From NCBI RefSeq assembly GCF_000243155.2, contig NC_018017.1, positions 4,092,001 to 4,156,000 of the forward strand: a DNA stretch of 64,000 nt. Reading direction: 5' to 3'. The notes under the pieces were generated by a model. That model ran no database searches, was not told the origin of the DNA, and saw nothing but the letters and a program-made list of their open reading frames with translations. Shown here one piece after another: positions 9,872 to 19,549 of the stretch (positions are counted from its first letter, which is position 1; every line of letters begins with the position of its first letter). This stretch comes from Desulfitobacterium dehalogenans ATCC 51507 (GTDB taxonomy: Bacteria; Bacillota; Desulfitobacteriia; Desulfitobacteriales; Desulfitobacteriaceae). The position numbers were made by a program, and so were the translations under genes.

Positions 9872-11404
9872 TTATAAAATCAAGGACGTCCCCGTCATCT
9901 CCTGAGGCTGCGGAATCCCCATCAGCTCCAGGGCCGTAGGAGCCACATCCCGAAGAGCCCCTCCCTCCCGCAAGGTTTTGCCCTTAAGGTCATCATTAAC
10001 CAAGATAAAAGGCACCGGATTGGAAGTATGGGCAGTCAGAGGTTGGCCTGTTTCCAAGTCCACTTTAGCTTCAGCATTGCCATGATCAGCTGTTATGATG
10101 ACAGTTCCCTGGCGCTCTAAAATCTTGGGAACGATTTTTCCAATACACTCATCCACCGCTTCTATGGCTTTAACGGTAGCCCCAAATTCCCCGGTATGAC
10201 CCACCATATCCGAATTGGCAAAGTTCAGAATGATAATGTCATAATCCTCTGTATCCAAGCGTTTAAGGAGCTCCTCAGTAATTTCATAGGCACTCATTTC
10301 CGGCTTCAGATTATAGGTAGCAACTTTTGGAGAAGGAATAAGGCAACGGGTTTCGCCAGGACAAGGATCCTCTACCCCTCCGTTAAAAAAGAAAGTAACA
10401 TGGGCGTATTTTTCTGTCTCAGCGATACGAAGCTGCTTCTTCTTATGTTTTGCCAGAACCTCCCCTAAGGTATTGTCTAAGTTCTGAGCAGGAAAAGCCA
10501 CTGGAACTTTCAGAGTATCGTCATATTCAGTCATACACACATAATGAAGATTCAAAGGTTTTCCTCGCTCAAAGCCAGTAAATTCCTCATTCACGAGGGC
10601 ATAAGAAATCTCCCGGGCACGATCGGAACGGAAGTTAAAGAAGATGAAGCTATCTCCATCCTGGAGGGTTCCAACGGCCTTTCCTTCTGAATCCACAATG
10701 ACCGTAGGCGCTACAAACTCATCCGTGACTCTGATATCATAAGATTGTTCAATCGCTGCCAAAGGGTTAGGTGCTTTCAAACCTTCCCCATCGACTAAGG
10801 CCCGGTAACCCTTTTCTACCCGCTCCCAACGTTTATCCCGATCCATCGTATAATAACGGCCACTTACGGTAGCGACTTTGCCAAGGCCTAATTCCTTACA
10901 TTTAATATTGAGTCTGGTCATGAATACCTTAGCACTTTGAGGCAGCACATCCCGGCCATCTAAAAGGGCATGGATAAATACTTTTTTAACCCCCATGGCT
11001 TTTGCCATATCTAAAAGGGCAAAAAGATGCTCACTATGTGAGTGAACCCCTCCGTCTGAGAGCAATCCCATAAGGTGCAGAGCGTTGGGCCCATCCTTGA
11101 CCCGTTCCATGGCTTCTTTCAATACGGTATTTTGGGCAAACTCACCGGTCCGTATGGCTTTGGAAATACGGGTGAATTCCTGATACACCACCCGCCCCGC
11201 CCCAATATTTAAATGGCCGACTTCCGAGTTTCCCATTTGCCCTGGGGGTAATCCTACCTCTTCCCCTGAAGCAACGATGAAGGTATGGGGGTACTCCTCA
11301 AACAGCGTATTGAAGCTCGGCTTTTGGGCATTGGCTATGGCATTGCCCTCTGCCTGAGGACTATGGCCCCATCCGTCAAGAATCATTAATAAAAGGGGCT
11401 TCAT
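9872..11404 (-). CDS. gpmI: 2,3-bisphosphoglycerate-independent phosphoglycerate mutase
   Basis: 510 residues, the usual iPGM length. It interconverts 3- and 2-phosphoglycerate using two Mn ions and a phosphoserine. LMILDGWG gives the first metal Asp (about residue 10) and GNSEVGHLNIGAGR the nucleophilic Ser (about 62). HSEHLFALLDMA and GRDVLPQSA follow. The second metal cluster is in FANSDMVGHTG and ITADHGNAE (about 400-440). The start overlaps the tpiA stop as ATGA, so the two are translationally coupled. Confidence 0.98.
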   Translation of the reverse strand: MKPLLLMILDGWGHSPQAEGNAIANAQKPSFNTLFEEYPHTFIVASGEEVGLPPGQMGNSEVGHLNIGAGRVVYQEFTRISKAIRTGEFAQNTVLKEAMERVKDGPNALHLMGLLSDGGVHSHSEHLFALLDMAKAMGVKKVFIHALLDGRDVLPQSAKVFMTRLNIKCKELGLGKVATVSGRYYTMDRDKRWERVEKGYRALVDGEGLKAPNPLAAIEQSYDIRVTDEFVAPTVIVDSEGKAVGTLQDGDSFIFFNFRSDRAREISYALVNEEFTGFERGKPLNLHYVCMTEYDDTLKVPVAFPAQNLDNTLGEVLAKHKKKQLRIAETEKYAHVTFFFNGGVEDPCPGETRCLIPSPKVATYNLKPEMSAYEITEELLKRLDTEDYDIIILNFANSDMVGHTGEFGATVKAIEAVDECIGKIVPKILERQGTVIITADHGNAEAKVDLETGQPLTAHTSNPVPFILVNDDLKGKTLREGGALRDVAPTALELMGIPQPQEMTGTSLIL

Positions 11405-12168
11405 AGGGCAGCCACCGCATTCTGAACCAGTTGCGCAAATCCTTCAGGCTCAAGGCTGGCCCCGCCCACAAGGGCTCCATCCACATCCGGTTGCTCCATG
11501 AGTTCCGCGATATTGTCGCCCTTAACGCTCCCTCCATAGAGGATGTTGATTTCATCGGCAACCACGCCGGCAATTCCGGCTAACGTGGAGCGAATCATGG
11601 CGCACATCTCTTGAGCATCTTCACTGGAGGCGGTTTTACCCGTTCCAATGGCCCAAATGGGCTCATAGGCAATGACCACTCTTTTCAATTCATCCGCTGA
11701 AAGATCAGTGAGATCCTTTTCCACCTGACCGCGAACGATAGCAAAGGCCTTTCCTTCTTCACGGTTGGCTAAGTTTTCACCCACACAGAGAATAGGGGTA
11801 AGCCCTGCTTTGAGAGCTGCCTTCACCTTTTTGGCAATCTCTTCATCTGTTTCACGGAGAACTTCCCGGCGCTCCGAATGCCCGAGGATGACATAGGTGC
11901 AAGCAACATCCACCAGCATAGCGGCAGAAATCTCTCCGGTATAGGCCCCATTAGGGGCGTAGAACATGTCCTGAGCCCCAATATGAATGACGCTCTCCTC
12001 CAGCTCATCCTTGAGAACACTTAAGGCTGTAAAGGGAGCACACACGACAACATCAATTTCAGTAAGTTCACCAAGCATTCCTAAGAGCCTTACCGCATAA
12101 TCCTGAGCTTCACGAAGGCTTTTATTCATCTTCCAATTTCCAGCGATAATAGGATGTCGTTTGGCCAT
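11401..12168 (-). CDS. tpiA: Triosephosphate isomerase
   Basis: 255 residues. Interconverts dihydroxyacetone phosphate and glyceraldehyde 3-phosphate. Catalytic motifs: GNWKMN (Lys near residue 11), LGHSERR (His near 95), YEPIWAIGTG (Glu near 167), and the phosphate-gripping GGSVKGDN. Start ATG at 12168 follows AAAGGAGCTC. A much longer open frame to 12360 only reflects lack of stops in the pgk 3' end. It lies 29 bases after pgk and overlaps gpmI. Confidence 0.98.
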   Translation of the reverse strand: MAKRHPIIAGNWKMNKSLREAQDYAVRLLGMLGELTEIDVVVCAPFTALSVLKDELEESVIHIGAQDMFYAPNGAYTGEISAAMLVDVACTYVILGHSERREVLRETDEEIAKKVKAALKAGLTPILCVGENLANREEGKAFAIVRGQVEKDLTDLSADELKRVVIAYEPIWAIGTGKTASSEDAQEMCAMIRSTLAGIAGVVADEINILYGGSVKGDNIAELMEQPDVDGALVGGASLEPEGFAQLVQNAVAAL

Positions 12169-12197
12169 TAAATGAGCTCCTTTCAAGATGAGATAGT

Positions 12198-13382
12198 TTA
12201 TATAGTTTGAAGTGCGGCTACACCGGGTAGGGTCTTCCCTTCTAAGAGCTTCAAAGAAGCTCCTCCTCCTGTAGAGATATGGCTCATTTGATTCCCCACA
12301 CCCATTTTTTCTACGGCAGCCACAGAATCTCCACCGCCTACTATAGTCATGCCCGGGCATAGAGCCACGGCCTGAGCAACCTTCTCTGTCCCTTTGGCGA
12401 AATGTTCCATTTCAAAGACACCCATAGGGCCATTCCACACGATGGTCCGTGCCTTTTGTATTCTTTCGCTGAAAAGGCCGGCGCTTTCCGGTCCGATATC
12501 CAAGGCCATTTCGTCCTCAGTTAACTCTTGGATGGTGGTAATCCGATAAGGTGCATCGGCCTTAAATTCTTTTGCCGCCACTACATCTTGAGGCAAAAGA
12601 ATGTCTACTTTAAGTTCCTGCGCTTTATCAAGAATCTCTTGAGCTAAGGATAATTTATCTGCTTCCACCAAAGATTTTCCCAGGTCATATCCCTGAGCTT
12701 TCAGGAAGGTATTGGCCATTCCACCACCAATGATAAGAGCATCGACTTTATTGAGCAAGTTCTCAATGACACCGATTTTATCACTGACCTTGGCTCCTCC
12801 AATAATGGCCACAAAAGGCCGCTCCGCATCTTCCAAGGCCTTGCCCATGCTTTCGATTTCCTTTTGGAGAAGGAGGCCTGCCACGCCGGGAATATGATGA
12901 GCGATTCCTTCTGTGGAAGCATGAGCCCGGTGAGCTGTGCCAAAAGCATCATTAACATACACTTCGGCTAAGCGAGCTAATTGCTTAACAAACTCCGGCT
13001 CATTCTTTTCTTCCTCTTCGTGATAACGAACGTTTTCTAAGAGAAGGACCTCACCTTCATGTAATTGGGCCACTTCTTTTTCTACTTCCGGACCGATACA
13101 ATCCGGGGCAATGGATACCGGTCGATTGAGCAATTTACTGAGGCGTTTTGCTACGGGAGCAAGGGAGTACTTCGGATCGGGTTTTCCTTTAGGACGTCCT
13201 AAATGGGAGGCAAGAATAATTTTGGCCCCTTCGCCGATTAGGTATTGAATGGTAGGCAAAGCTGCCCGAATCCTCGTGTCGTTGGTAATATTGCCATGAT
13301 CATCCATGGGTACGTTAAAATCAACCCGCACAAAAACACGTTTATCTCGTACCACGATGTCCTTAAGCCCTTTCTTATGCAT
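12198..13382 (-). CDS. pgk: Phosphoglycerate kinase
   Basis: 394 residues, typical length. It makes ATP from 1,3-bisphosphoglycerate. N-terminal substrate motifs are [13 protein letters not shown] and [10 protein letters not shown]. The nucleotide side has [21 protein letters not shown] and the C-terminal [13 protein letters not shown]. Start ATG at 13382 was preferred to the upstream ATG at 13406: it matches where the family begins and has AAAGGAG upstream. It heads the pgk-tpiA-gpmI-eno series. No gapA or cggR lies upstream, where they usually do. Confidence 0.97.
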   Translation of the reverse strand: MHKKGLKDIVVRDKRVFVRVDFNVPMDDHGNITNDTRIRAALPTIQYLIGEGAKIILASHLGRPKGKPDPKYSLAPVAKRLSKLLNRPVSIAPDCIGPEVEKEVAQLHEGEVLLLENVRYHEEEEKNEPEFVKQLARLAEVYVNDAFGTAHRAHASTEGIAHHIPGVAGLLLQKEIESMGKALEDAERPFVAIIGGAKVSDKIGVIENLLNKVDALIIGGGMANTFLKAQGYDLGKSLVEADKLSLAQEILDKAQELKVDILLPQDVVAAKEFKADAPYRITTIQELTEDEMALDIGPESAGLFSERIQKARTIVWNGPMGVFEMEHFAKGTEKVAQAVALCPGMTIVGGGDSVAAVEKMGVGNQMSHISTGGGASLKLLEGKTLPGVAALQTI

Positions 13383-13661
13383 TAAGTATGGTTCTCCTTT
13401 CCTCATTAGCTTAATCATCTCTGGGTCTTTGCTATGAAAGCTTATGTGTTCAGTAAGTTAAGCATTACTATCTATGTAAATTTTGAGTAATGAATCATAG
13501 CCATTGGCAATTTTATGCCAATCCAATCTGTCTTAGTTTAGCACTTTCTATCATCTTAGTATACCGCTCGAAGGAAGTTTCTACTCTTTAGACTATACCT
13601 TGATCCCAGATTTTAAGGGCATTCACTATCAGATTGTAATTATTCAGCTGATCATTATTCG
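13383..13661. other. Intergenic region between rpoN and pgk
   Basis: 279 bp, AT-rich, with no supportable gene. It should hold the promoter of the glycolytic operon. I see no clear CggR-type operator and no strong terminator for rpoN. Confidence 0.5.
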
Positions 13662-15071
13662 CTAATAGCGTTTCCGTAGAGTTGTTGAAGGGATACCCAG
13701 TTCATCACGGTATTTCGCGACGGTTCGTCGTGAAATCTCCATATTCTTTCCTTTAAGGATCTCTGAGAGTTTCTGATCAGAGTATGGGCTCTTGGGATCC
13801 TCAGCAGCGATGATACCTTTCAAGGTTTGTTTAATTCCTTCCGTGGTAATCCCTTGTTCGCTACCTAAACCTGTGGCAAAAAAGAACTTAAATTCGAAGA
13901 TTCCCCGAGGGGTCTGTACGTATTTATTGGATGTAGCCCGACTGACCGTTGACTCGTGGACCCCGATCTCTTCCGCAATGTCTTTGAGATTGAGAGGCTT
14001 TAAATAGCGAATTCCTCGCCTCAAAAACTCTTCTTGACGTCTTACAATAGCGTCCGCAACCTTATATAGAGTGAGTCGCCTTTGCTCGATACTGCGAATC
14101 AACCATGCTGCCGCATTGAGTTTTTGCTCGACAAATTTGCGAATCTCCGATTCATTATTCTGACTTAATGCTTTACGATAGGCCTGATTAATTCCCAGAC
14201 GGGGCACAGTCACATCATTGACCAGGATAATATATTCACCCTCAACCTCTTCAATCACGACATCGGGAAGGATATACCGAACTTCACCAGAACCCGCAAA
14301 ACGCCGACCGGGTTTAGGATCCAGGGTACGAATTAAATCCGCCATGTCTTGAACTTGACTTGGGGTAATCTTAAGTTGGTTAGCAATCCTTTGTAAACGA
14401 CCGGCGGCTAAATCCTCCAGGTACTTAAGAAACTCAGGCATCTCCGGAGGGTATTCTTCCAGCATGGGGAGCTGCAAGCGCAGGCATTCTTCCAAACTCC
14501 TTGCCCCAACTCCCAAAGGGTCCAGACTTTGGATAACTGCCAAACCTTTTTCTACTTCCTCAAGAGGAAGCCGCAGCTGTCCAGCTATCTCCTCTAAAGA
14601 AAGAGGTAAATAGCCATTATCATCTAAGTTTCCAATAATGTATTCAAGTAAATCCGGGGACACGGGAACCTTTTGTATATGAATCTGTTCAAGCAAATGC
14701 TCTTGAAGAGAAGGAGCTGCCGCTAAAAAAGGCTCAAATCGGTTGCTCTGTCCAGCATCGGGGTCATACTCCCTGCTAATTCGTTCTTCCTGATGCTGAA
14801 AATACTCTTCCCAGTTCATATCCCAAGTACTCTCATCAGCACTCTCGTCTTTCTCCTGAGTTGAAGGACTTTCCTGGGTATTGTCCATGCTTTTATCTGC
14901 TGAATCTTCAATCACATCGAGCAGAGGGTTTTCCAGCATCTGCTGCTCTACATAACCGGAGAGTTCTATTGCTGATAACTGCAGGACTGCAATCGCTTGG
15001 CGCAACTCTGGTGTCATGATTAGTTTCTGCGTTTGTTCCAGGTTCAAGCCATATCCTATGCGCACATTCAT
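13662..15071 (-). CDS. rpoN: RNA polymerase sigma-54 factor RpoN
   Basis: 469 residues. Region I is the Gln/Leu-rich N-terminus (LEQTQKLIMTPELRQAIAVL). It is followed by an acidic linker (about 50-95), the core-binding region, and the DNA-binding region with a helix-turn-helix (IGVHESTVSRATSNKY, about 365). The RpoN box is SRRTVAKYR (about 448). Sigma-54 promoters need an AAA+ enhancer-binding activator; none is in this window. It overlaps the whiA stop by 4 bases, so rpoN is the last gene of the rapZ-yvcK-whiA-rpoN operon. Confidence 0.97.
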   Translation of the reverse strand: MNVRIGYGLNLEQTQKLIMTPELRQAIAVLQLSAIELSGYVEQQMLENPLLDVIEDSADKSMDNTQESPSTQEKDESADESTWDMNWEEYFQHQEERISREYDPDAGQSNRFEPFLAAAPSLQEHLLEQIHIQKVPVSPDLLEYIIGNLDDNGYLPLSLEEIAGQLRLPLEEVEKGLAVIQSLDPLGVGARSLEECLRLQLPMLEEYPPEMPEFLKYLEDLAAGRLQRIANQLKITPSQVQDMADLIRTLDPKPGRRFAGSGEVRYILPDVVIEEVEGEYIILVNDVTVPRLGINQAYRKALSQNNESEIRKFVEQKLNAAAWLIRSIEQRRLTLYKVADAIVRRQEEFLRRGIRYLKPLNLKDIAEEIGVHESTVSRATSNKYVQTPRGIFEFKFFFATGLGSEQGITTEGIKQTLKGIIAAEDPKSPYSDQKLSEILKGKNMEISRRTVAKYRDELGIPSTTLRKRY

Positions 15072-16021
15072 CCTCCTTTCTTGACCTGTCTGCTTTGTTC
15101 ATCCAACTTTTCTGCAAGCTCGTCGATCTTACGCATCCGGTGATTGACCCCCGATTTACCGACCTTAGGAACCAACATCTCGCCTAACTCCTTCAAGCTG
15201 GCATCGGGATATTCCAGCCGCAGCCCGGCAATTTCTCGTAACGGTTCCGGCAAGGCTTGTAAACCGATAGTATTGGCTACTTTTTGGATATTCTCTACTT
15301 GCCGTACAGCCGCGTCCACGGTCTTATTGAGGTTAGCTGTTTCACAGTTTACCAAGCGATTGACTTGATTGCGCACGTCCTTGAGAACACGAACATTCTC
15401 GAATTCCAAAAGGGCCCGGTGGGCGCCGATAAAGCCAAGAAATTCAACAATATGTTCACTCTCTTTAATATAGACCACATGCCAATTCTTACGCATACTT
15501 ACCTTGGCTCCCAAATTAAATTTATTAAGAAGCTTGCTTAATGCGTCAGCATGAAGAGGATCATTGGTGATAATCTCCAGATGATAGGTTCCTTCGGGAT
15601 TATTGATGGATCCTCCCGCCAAAAATGCCCCTCGCAAGTATGCTATTTTATCGCATTTCTTTTTTACTAAAAAATTAGGGATACCCGGTAATATTTCTCC
15701 CTCTTCATCCATAAGTCCCAACTGTTGAAAATCAGCTAAAGCCCGGGGATAGATTTTTACCATGTAGGAGTTATTCTTTTTCAGGCGCAGTTTCCTCCGT
15801 ACCATGATGTCCACGGGTAATTCCAATAAAGTTTTGGCCAAGCGATACACTTTACGCGCCACCGGAGCACTTTCAGTGATAACATTCAAGGCATAAGAGT
15901 TATTGGAAATCTGCAACGTCCCATCCATCCGCACTAAGGCAGCTAATTCTGCAAGATTGCAGCATTTTTTCCTTTCCTCGATCCGAGCCAACTCATCCTT
16001 GGTTTCGGCACTAAAGGACAT
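15068..16021 (-). CDS. whiA: DNA-binding protein WhiA
   Basis: 317 residues. The N-terminal two-thirds is a LAGLIDADG-homing-endonuclease-like fold (CNLAELAALVRMDGTL, YLRGAFLAGGSINNPEGTYHLEI). The C-terminal third carries the WhiA helix-turn-helix (YPDASLKELGEMLVPKVGKSGVNHR in two pieces). In Gram-positives WhiA binds DNA and affects division and, in actinomycetes, sporulation. The conserved order rapZ-yvcK-whiA supports the call. It starts at ATG 16021, 25 bases after yvcK. Confidence 0.97.
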   Translation of the reverse strand: MSFSAETKDELARIEERKKCCNLAELAALVRMDGTLQISNNSYALNVITESAPVARKVYRLAKTLLELPVDIMVRRKLRLKKNNSYMVKIYPRALADFQQLGLMDEEGEILPGIPNFLVKKKCDKIAYLRGAFLAGGSINNPEGTYHLEIITNDPLHADALSKLLNKFNLGAKVSMRKNWHVVYIKESEHIVEFLGFIGAHRALLEFENVRVLKDVRNQVNRLVNCETANLNKTVDAAVRQVENIQKVANTIGLQALPEPLREIAGLRLEYPDASLKELGEMLVPKVGKSGVNHRMRKIDELAEKLDEQSRQVKKGG

Positions 16022-16045
16022 TCTCCCACTTCCTTTACCAGTACT

Positions 16046-17419
16046 TTAGGACTCTTCTCTTAGCTTGTGATTCAACAAATAGGAATCCACTAAAGCAATA
16101 CGCTCTCCCATAGGTTTTAAGCTAAAAAGCAACCGAATAAGGATCCGCGCTAAGCGGTCCGGGTGGTGGCGTACGGTATCACCTTCTTGTAAAAGGTCCG
16201 CTTCCACGTACTTTGCTCCCAACCACTCCACACTTTCCGCATTCCCTCGTACCGGATAGGAGCCCTCTTCCGCATAGCGTTCCAGCAGATCCTGGGGTAT
16301 TTCTTGTTTATTGGCCACCACCACATCCACAAACCCTGCTCCGCAGTGATCAATAAGGGATTGGAGATGGTCCGAGACCTGGAATTGATCCGTCTCCCCC
16401 GGCTCAGTCATAATATTGCAGACATAGATGCAGGGAACATCCACTTCCTGAATCTTTTCTTTGAGTCCTTTCACCAGGAGATTGGGGAGAACACTGGTAT
16501 AAAGACTGCCCGGTCCTAAAACAATCAGATCCGCTTCTTCCAGAGCTCTTAAAGCTTCCGGAATGGGTTCACAATCCTCCGGTTCCAGATAGACTCGTTG
16601 AATACGGCCTTGAGTATCTCTGACCTGAGTCTCCCCCTTGACAGAGGTCCCATCAGCTAACTCCGCTCCTAAAACCACTTGCTCCATGGTCGACGGGTAA
16701 ACACTGCCCCGCAGTGCAAAAATCTCACCGACATGCTCGATGCCTTTTTTGAAATCCCCAAAAGTATCCGCCATCCCCGCTAAAAACAGATTCCCTAAAC
16801 TATGTCCTTTCAAGGTTCCCGTATCAAAGCGATAGGAAAATAATTTCTCCATAATATTCTCTGTATCCGATAAGGCAACCAGGCAATTACGGATATCCCC
16901 CGGTGGGAGAATACCCATTTCACTGCGAAGCTTTCCTGAACTCCCTCCATCATCTGCCACAGTAACAATGGCCGTCAGATTGCGAGTATAATTCTTCAGC
17001 CCTCGAAGCAATGCCGATAAACCTGTTCCTCCGCCAATGACAACGATTTTCGGGCCACGTCGTAAATGCTGCCGTGAATACATGACATCCACAATCCGGG
17101 CTTCTTCATCAGGCAATAACACGGATATAATGGAACGAAGCATCCGTTTAAAACCCACAGCCATAGCCCCCGCTCCTAAAGCGCTGATGAACAACCCCAT
17201 AGGAACAGCCGTACGGGGCGCACTTCCCGTCATACGATAAATTCCTTCCCGGAATTGCAATTCCAAGTAACCCAAGGCGATGCCATCATTCATGACGGAA
17301 AAACCCGCCGCAAAGAGGAATACTCCGAGAACCGCCAGCAAAAACCAGCGTTTAACACCTAAGTTGGGATAAAGCCATTTGAGGGATCTGGGGAGTGATT
17401 TGACCAGTTTAAACTTCAT
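16046..17419 (-). CDS. yvcK: YvcK/CofD-like protein (gluconeogenesis factor family)
   Basis: 457 residues, longer than the roughly 320-residue Bacillus protein. The extra part is an N-terminal membrane region with two helices (about residues 25-45 and 70-92). The CofD-like domain starts near 120 with VVIGGGTGLSALLRGLK, then VTVADDGGSSGKLR and GDIRNCLVALS. YvcK proteins bind UDP-GlcNAc-type ligands and are needed for normal cell shape on gluconeogenic carbon. The membrane-anchored form is common in Clostridia. It overlaps rapZ by 4 bases and precedes whiA. Confidence 0.95.
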   Translation of the reverse strand: MKFKLVKSLPRSLKWLYPNLGVKRWFLLAVLGVFLFAAGFSVMNDGIALGYLELQFREGIYRMTGSAPRTAVPMGLFISALGAGAMAVGFKRMLRSIISVLLPDEEARIVDVMYSRQHLRRGPKIVVIGGGTGLSALLRGLKNYTRNLTAIVTVADDGGSSGKLRSEMGILPPGDIRNCLVALSDTENIMEKLFSYRFDTGTLKGHSLGNLFLAGMADTFGDFKKGIEHVGEIFALRGSVYPSTMEQVVLGAELADGTSVKGETQVRDTQGRIQRVYLEPEDCEPIPEALRALEEADLIVLGPGSLYTSVLPNLLVKGLKEKIQEVDVPCIYVCNIMTEPGETDQFQVSDHLQSLIDHCGAGFVDVVVANKQEIPQDLLERYAEEGSYPVRGNAESVEWLGAKYVEADLLQEGDTVRHHPDRLARILIRLLFSLKPMGERIALVDSYLLNHKLREES

Positions 17420-18309
17420 TTTAATTTATCACCCTTCCGATTTCGGGCGGCATCCCGGTGTTTAACACTCATCGTATAATGACGTTCCTGAAGAAAAACA
17501 CCAATTCGTTCCGCAATAGCAACCGATCGGTGCTGTCCCCCTGTACAGCCTACCCCAATGACCAGGTGCCGCTTGCCTTCCTTTACATAATAGGGAAGGA
17601 TAAACTCTAAGAGACCCAGATATTTATCCACAAACTCTTGGGCAACAGGGTTGCTGAAAATATAATCTTTTACCTGAGGATGCTCCCCGGTAAGAGGCCG
17701 CAGTTCACTGACATAGAAGGGGTTGGGTAAAAAGCGCACATCAATCAGTAAGTCTACATCCAAGGGAATGCCATACTTAAAACCAAAGGAAACTACGGAG
17801 ACTGCTAAATGCCCTGAAGTTTGCTCACTTCCAAAAATCTCAGCTACCTGATGGCGCAGCTGCTGGGAAGACAGATTGGAGGTATCGATAATCTTATGAG
17901 CTACCCCGCGGAGATCGGTCAACATTTGCCGCTCCATTTGAATTCCTTCCAAAATTCCTCCGCCGGGAGACAGTGGATGTCTACGCCGGGATTCCTTATA
18001 TCGTCCTACCAGAACTTCATCCGAGGCTTCTAAGAAAAGGATCTCGTATTGAAATCCTTCGGCATGCAAATCCCCTAAGGCTTCCGCCAATGAGGAGAAA
18101 AACTCACCGCCGCGCAAGTCGCAGACGATAGCCGCACGAGTCACTTTCCCTTGGGACTGAGTACAAAGCTCGGCAAATTTCAAAATCAAGGATGGAGGCA
18201 GATTATCCACACAAAAATACCCCTGATCCTCAAGACTTTGAAGCGCTTGGGTTTTACCCGCTCCCGAAAGCCCTGTAATGACAAGCAATCGAACATGCTT
18301 TGACGGCAT
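17416..18309 (-). CDS. rapZ: RNase adapter protein RapZ
   Basis: 297 residues. The N-terminal P-loop (ITGLSGAGKTQAL, about 10-22) belongs to the YvcJ/RapZ family; the C-terminal domain contains GCTGGQHRSVAIAER (about 245). It binds nucleotides, and in E. coli it directs RNase E to the GlmZ sRNA; the Gram-positive role is less clear. Start ATG at 18309 follows GGGGGAG. The longer frame to 18453 lacks a site and overlaps the upstream gene. First of the rapZ-yvcK-whiA-rpoN set. Confidence 0.96.
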   Translation of the reverse strand: MPSKHVRLLVITGLSGAGKTQALQSLEDQGYFCVDNLPPSLILKFAELCTQSQGKVTRAAIVCDLRGGEFFSSLAEALGDLHAEGFQYEILFLEASDEVLVGRYKESRRRHPLSPGGGILEGIQMERQMLTDLRGVAHKIIDTSNLSSQQLRHQVAEIFGSEQTSGHLAVSVVSFGFKYGIPLDVDLLIDVRFLPNPFYVSELRPLTGEHPQVKDYIFSNPVAQEFVDKYLGLLEFILPYYVKEGKRHLVIGVGCTGGQHRSVAIAERIGVFLQERHYTMSVKHRDAARNRKGDKLK

Positions 18310-18325
18310 AGCCACTCCCCCTTCT

Positions 18326-19513
18326 CTATTTTGCCTCAAGTGCCTTTCTAGCCTCCGCTTGAGCTTCTGCCAAAACCTCCTCCGGCTTAACTCCAGTCCA
18401 AGCCTTTTGCCATGCCTTGTCTTGAATAGGAATAAGCTTCCCTTCCAAGGCATTTCCCGGCAAGGACCAGACTTGAGCCAAGCTCAACCCCACTTGGCGG
18501 AGAATTCCCGACTGAGCTTCTTCACGACTATAGAACGAACTGCTGGCCGGAAAACGTTTACCCGCCTTGGCAATAGCCCATTGTGAATCTGAAGATAGCA
18601 ACTCTTCTTCTACTAAACGGATTAAAGGGCTTAAACTCTCCGAAGATTTGATCGATGAATTAGCAATACCGAGGGTTCTTACCGCTAACAGTTCCCCTTG
18701 TCCGGCTGTCAGCTGATGTAAAGGCACACTTCCCCAGGGTATAGCCTCGGTCAATCCTTGAGCTCGGCTTGCATTAGCGATAGTATAAGCAGCCTGAGCA
18801 TTGAGGAATAGGTCCCAGGCATTAGGGTCGACCACCAATAATTTCTCTTCTTTCCAAGCCAAAAGCTGTTGGAGAAAAATCAAATTGGCCGGTTCTTGAA
18901 GGACAGGCTGCCCATTGCCGGCTAATTTTCCTCCTTGAGCTAACCACCAGGGAGCCAAATTCTTAGCATCAAGAGCGGTTAAAGCCAGCACTCCCTTGGT
19001 TGTATAAAAATCAGCTAAAGTAGGGGGCAGTTGGGCTAAATCCGTTCGATAGTAAAAAACAGGAACATCCGTAGCTAAAGGATGAGCGTAAAGCTTTTCC
19101 CCATATTTAAACTGAGAGGTTAAGCCGATAAAGGAATCCGCATTTCCTATGACAGGGGCTAAGGCTCCTTGTTGGAAGAGTTCAGTTAAGGCTTGAGAAG
19201 TAGTTAAAAATATCTCCGGCCCTTCTCCACCGGCCTGGGCAAGATAAGCGAGATGTGCTATCTCTCCTTCTTCTATATATTCTAGATGAACAATCACTTC
19301 GGGGTGACCGTCCATAATTTTTTGGACTTCCTTACCCAAGGCCTCCACCTCAGCTCCTGCCAAAGAATGCCAGACCTCAATCACTGCCGGAGCAGCTCCC
19401 CCCGGCAATCCTTGCTGAGGGTCTTCCCCACAGCCCGTGAGGAGAAGGGCACATACCAAAAACCCAATTATTGGAATTCTATATCGGAGCTGTTTAACTA
19501 AACCCTTAACCAT
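18326..19513 (-). CDS. Extracellular solute-binding lipoprotein (orphan)
   Basis: 395 residues. The signal peptide ends in LLLTGC (lipobox). The mature part begins VIEVWHSLAGAEVEAL, the typical start of family 1 carbohydrate-type solute-binding proteins. It then follows that layout with a hinge and TDVPVFYYRTDL. No permease or ATPase gene is nearby. It starts at ATG 19513 after AAAGGAG; the ATG at 19540 lacks a site. It lies 36 bases after a radical SAM gene and 16 bases before rapZ, so it is cotranscribed with regulatory genes. Ligand unknown. Confidence 0.85.
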   Translation of the reverse strand: MVKGLVKQLRYRIPIIGFLVCALLLTGCGEDPQQGLPGGAAPAVIEVWHSLAGAEVEALGKEVQKIMDGHPEVIVHLEYIEEGEIAHLAYLAQAGGEGPEIFLTTSQALTELFQQGALAPVIGNADSFIGLTSQFKYGEKLYAHPLATDVPVFYYRTDLAQLPPTLADFYTTKGVLALTALDAKNLAPWWLAQGGKLAGNGQPVLQEPANLIFLQQLLAWKEEKLLVVDPNAWDLFLNAQAAYTIANASRAQGLTEAIPWGSVPLHQLTAGQGELLAVRTLGIANSSIKSSESLSPLIRLVEEELLSSDSQWAIAKAGKRFPASSSFYSREEAQSGILRQVGLSLAQVWSLPGNALEGKLIPIQDKAWQKAWTGVKPEEVLAEAQAEARKALEAK

Positions 19514-19549
19514 GACATTCTCCTTTATCCTTCTCTTCATAACGCTTCA

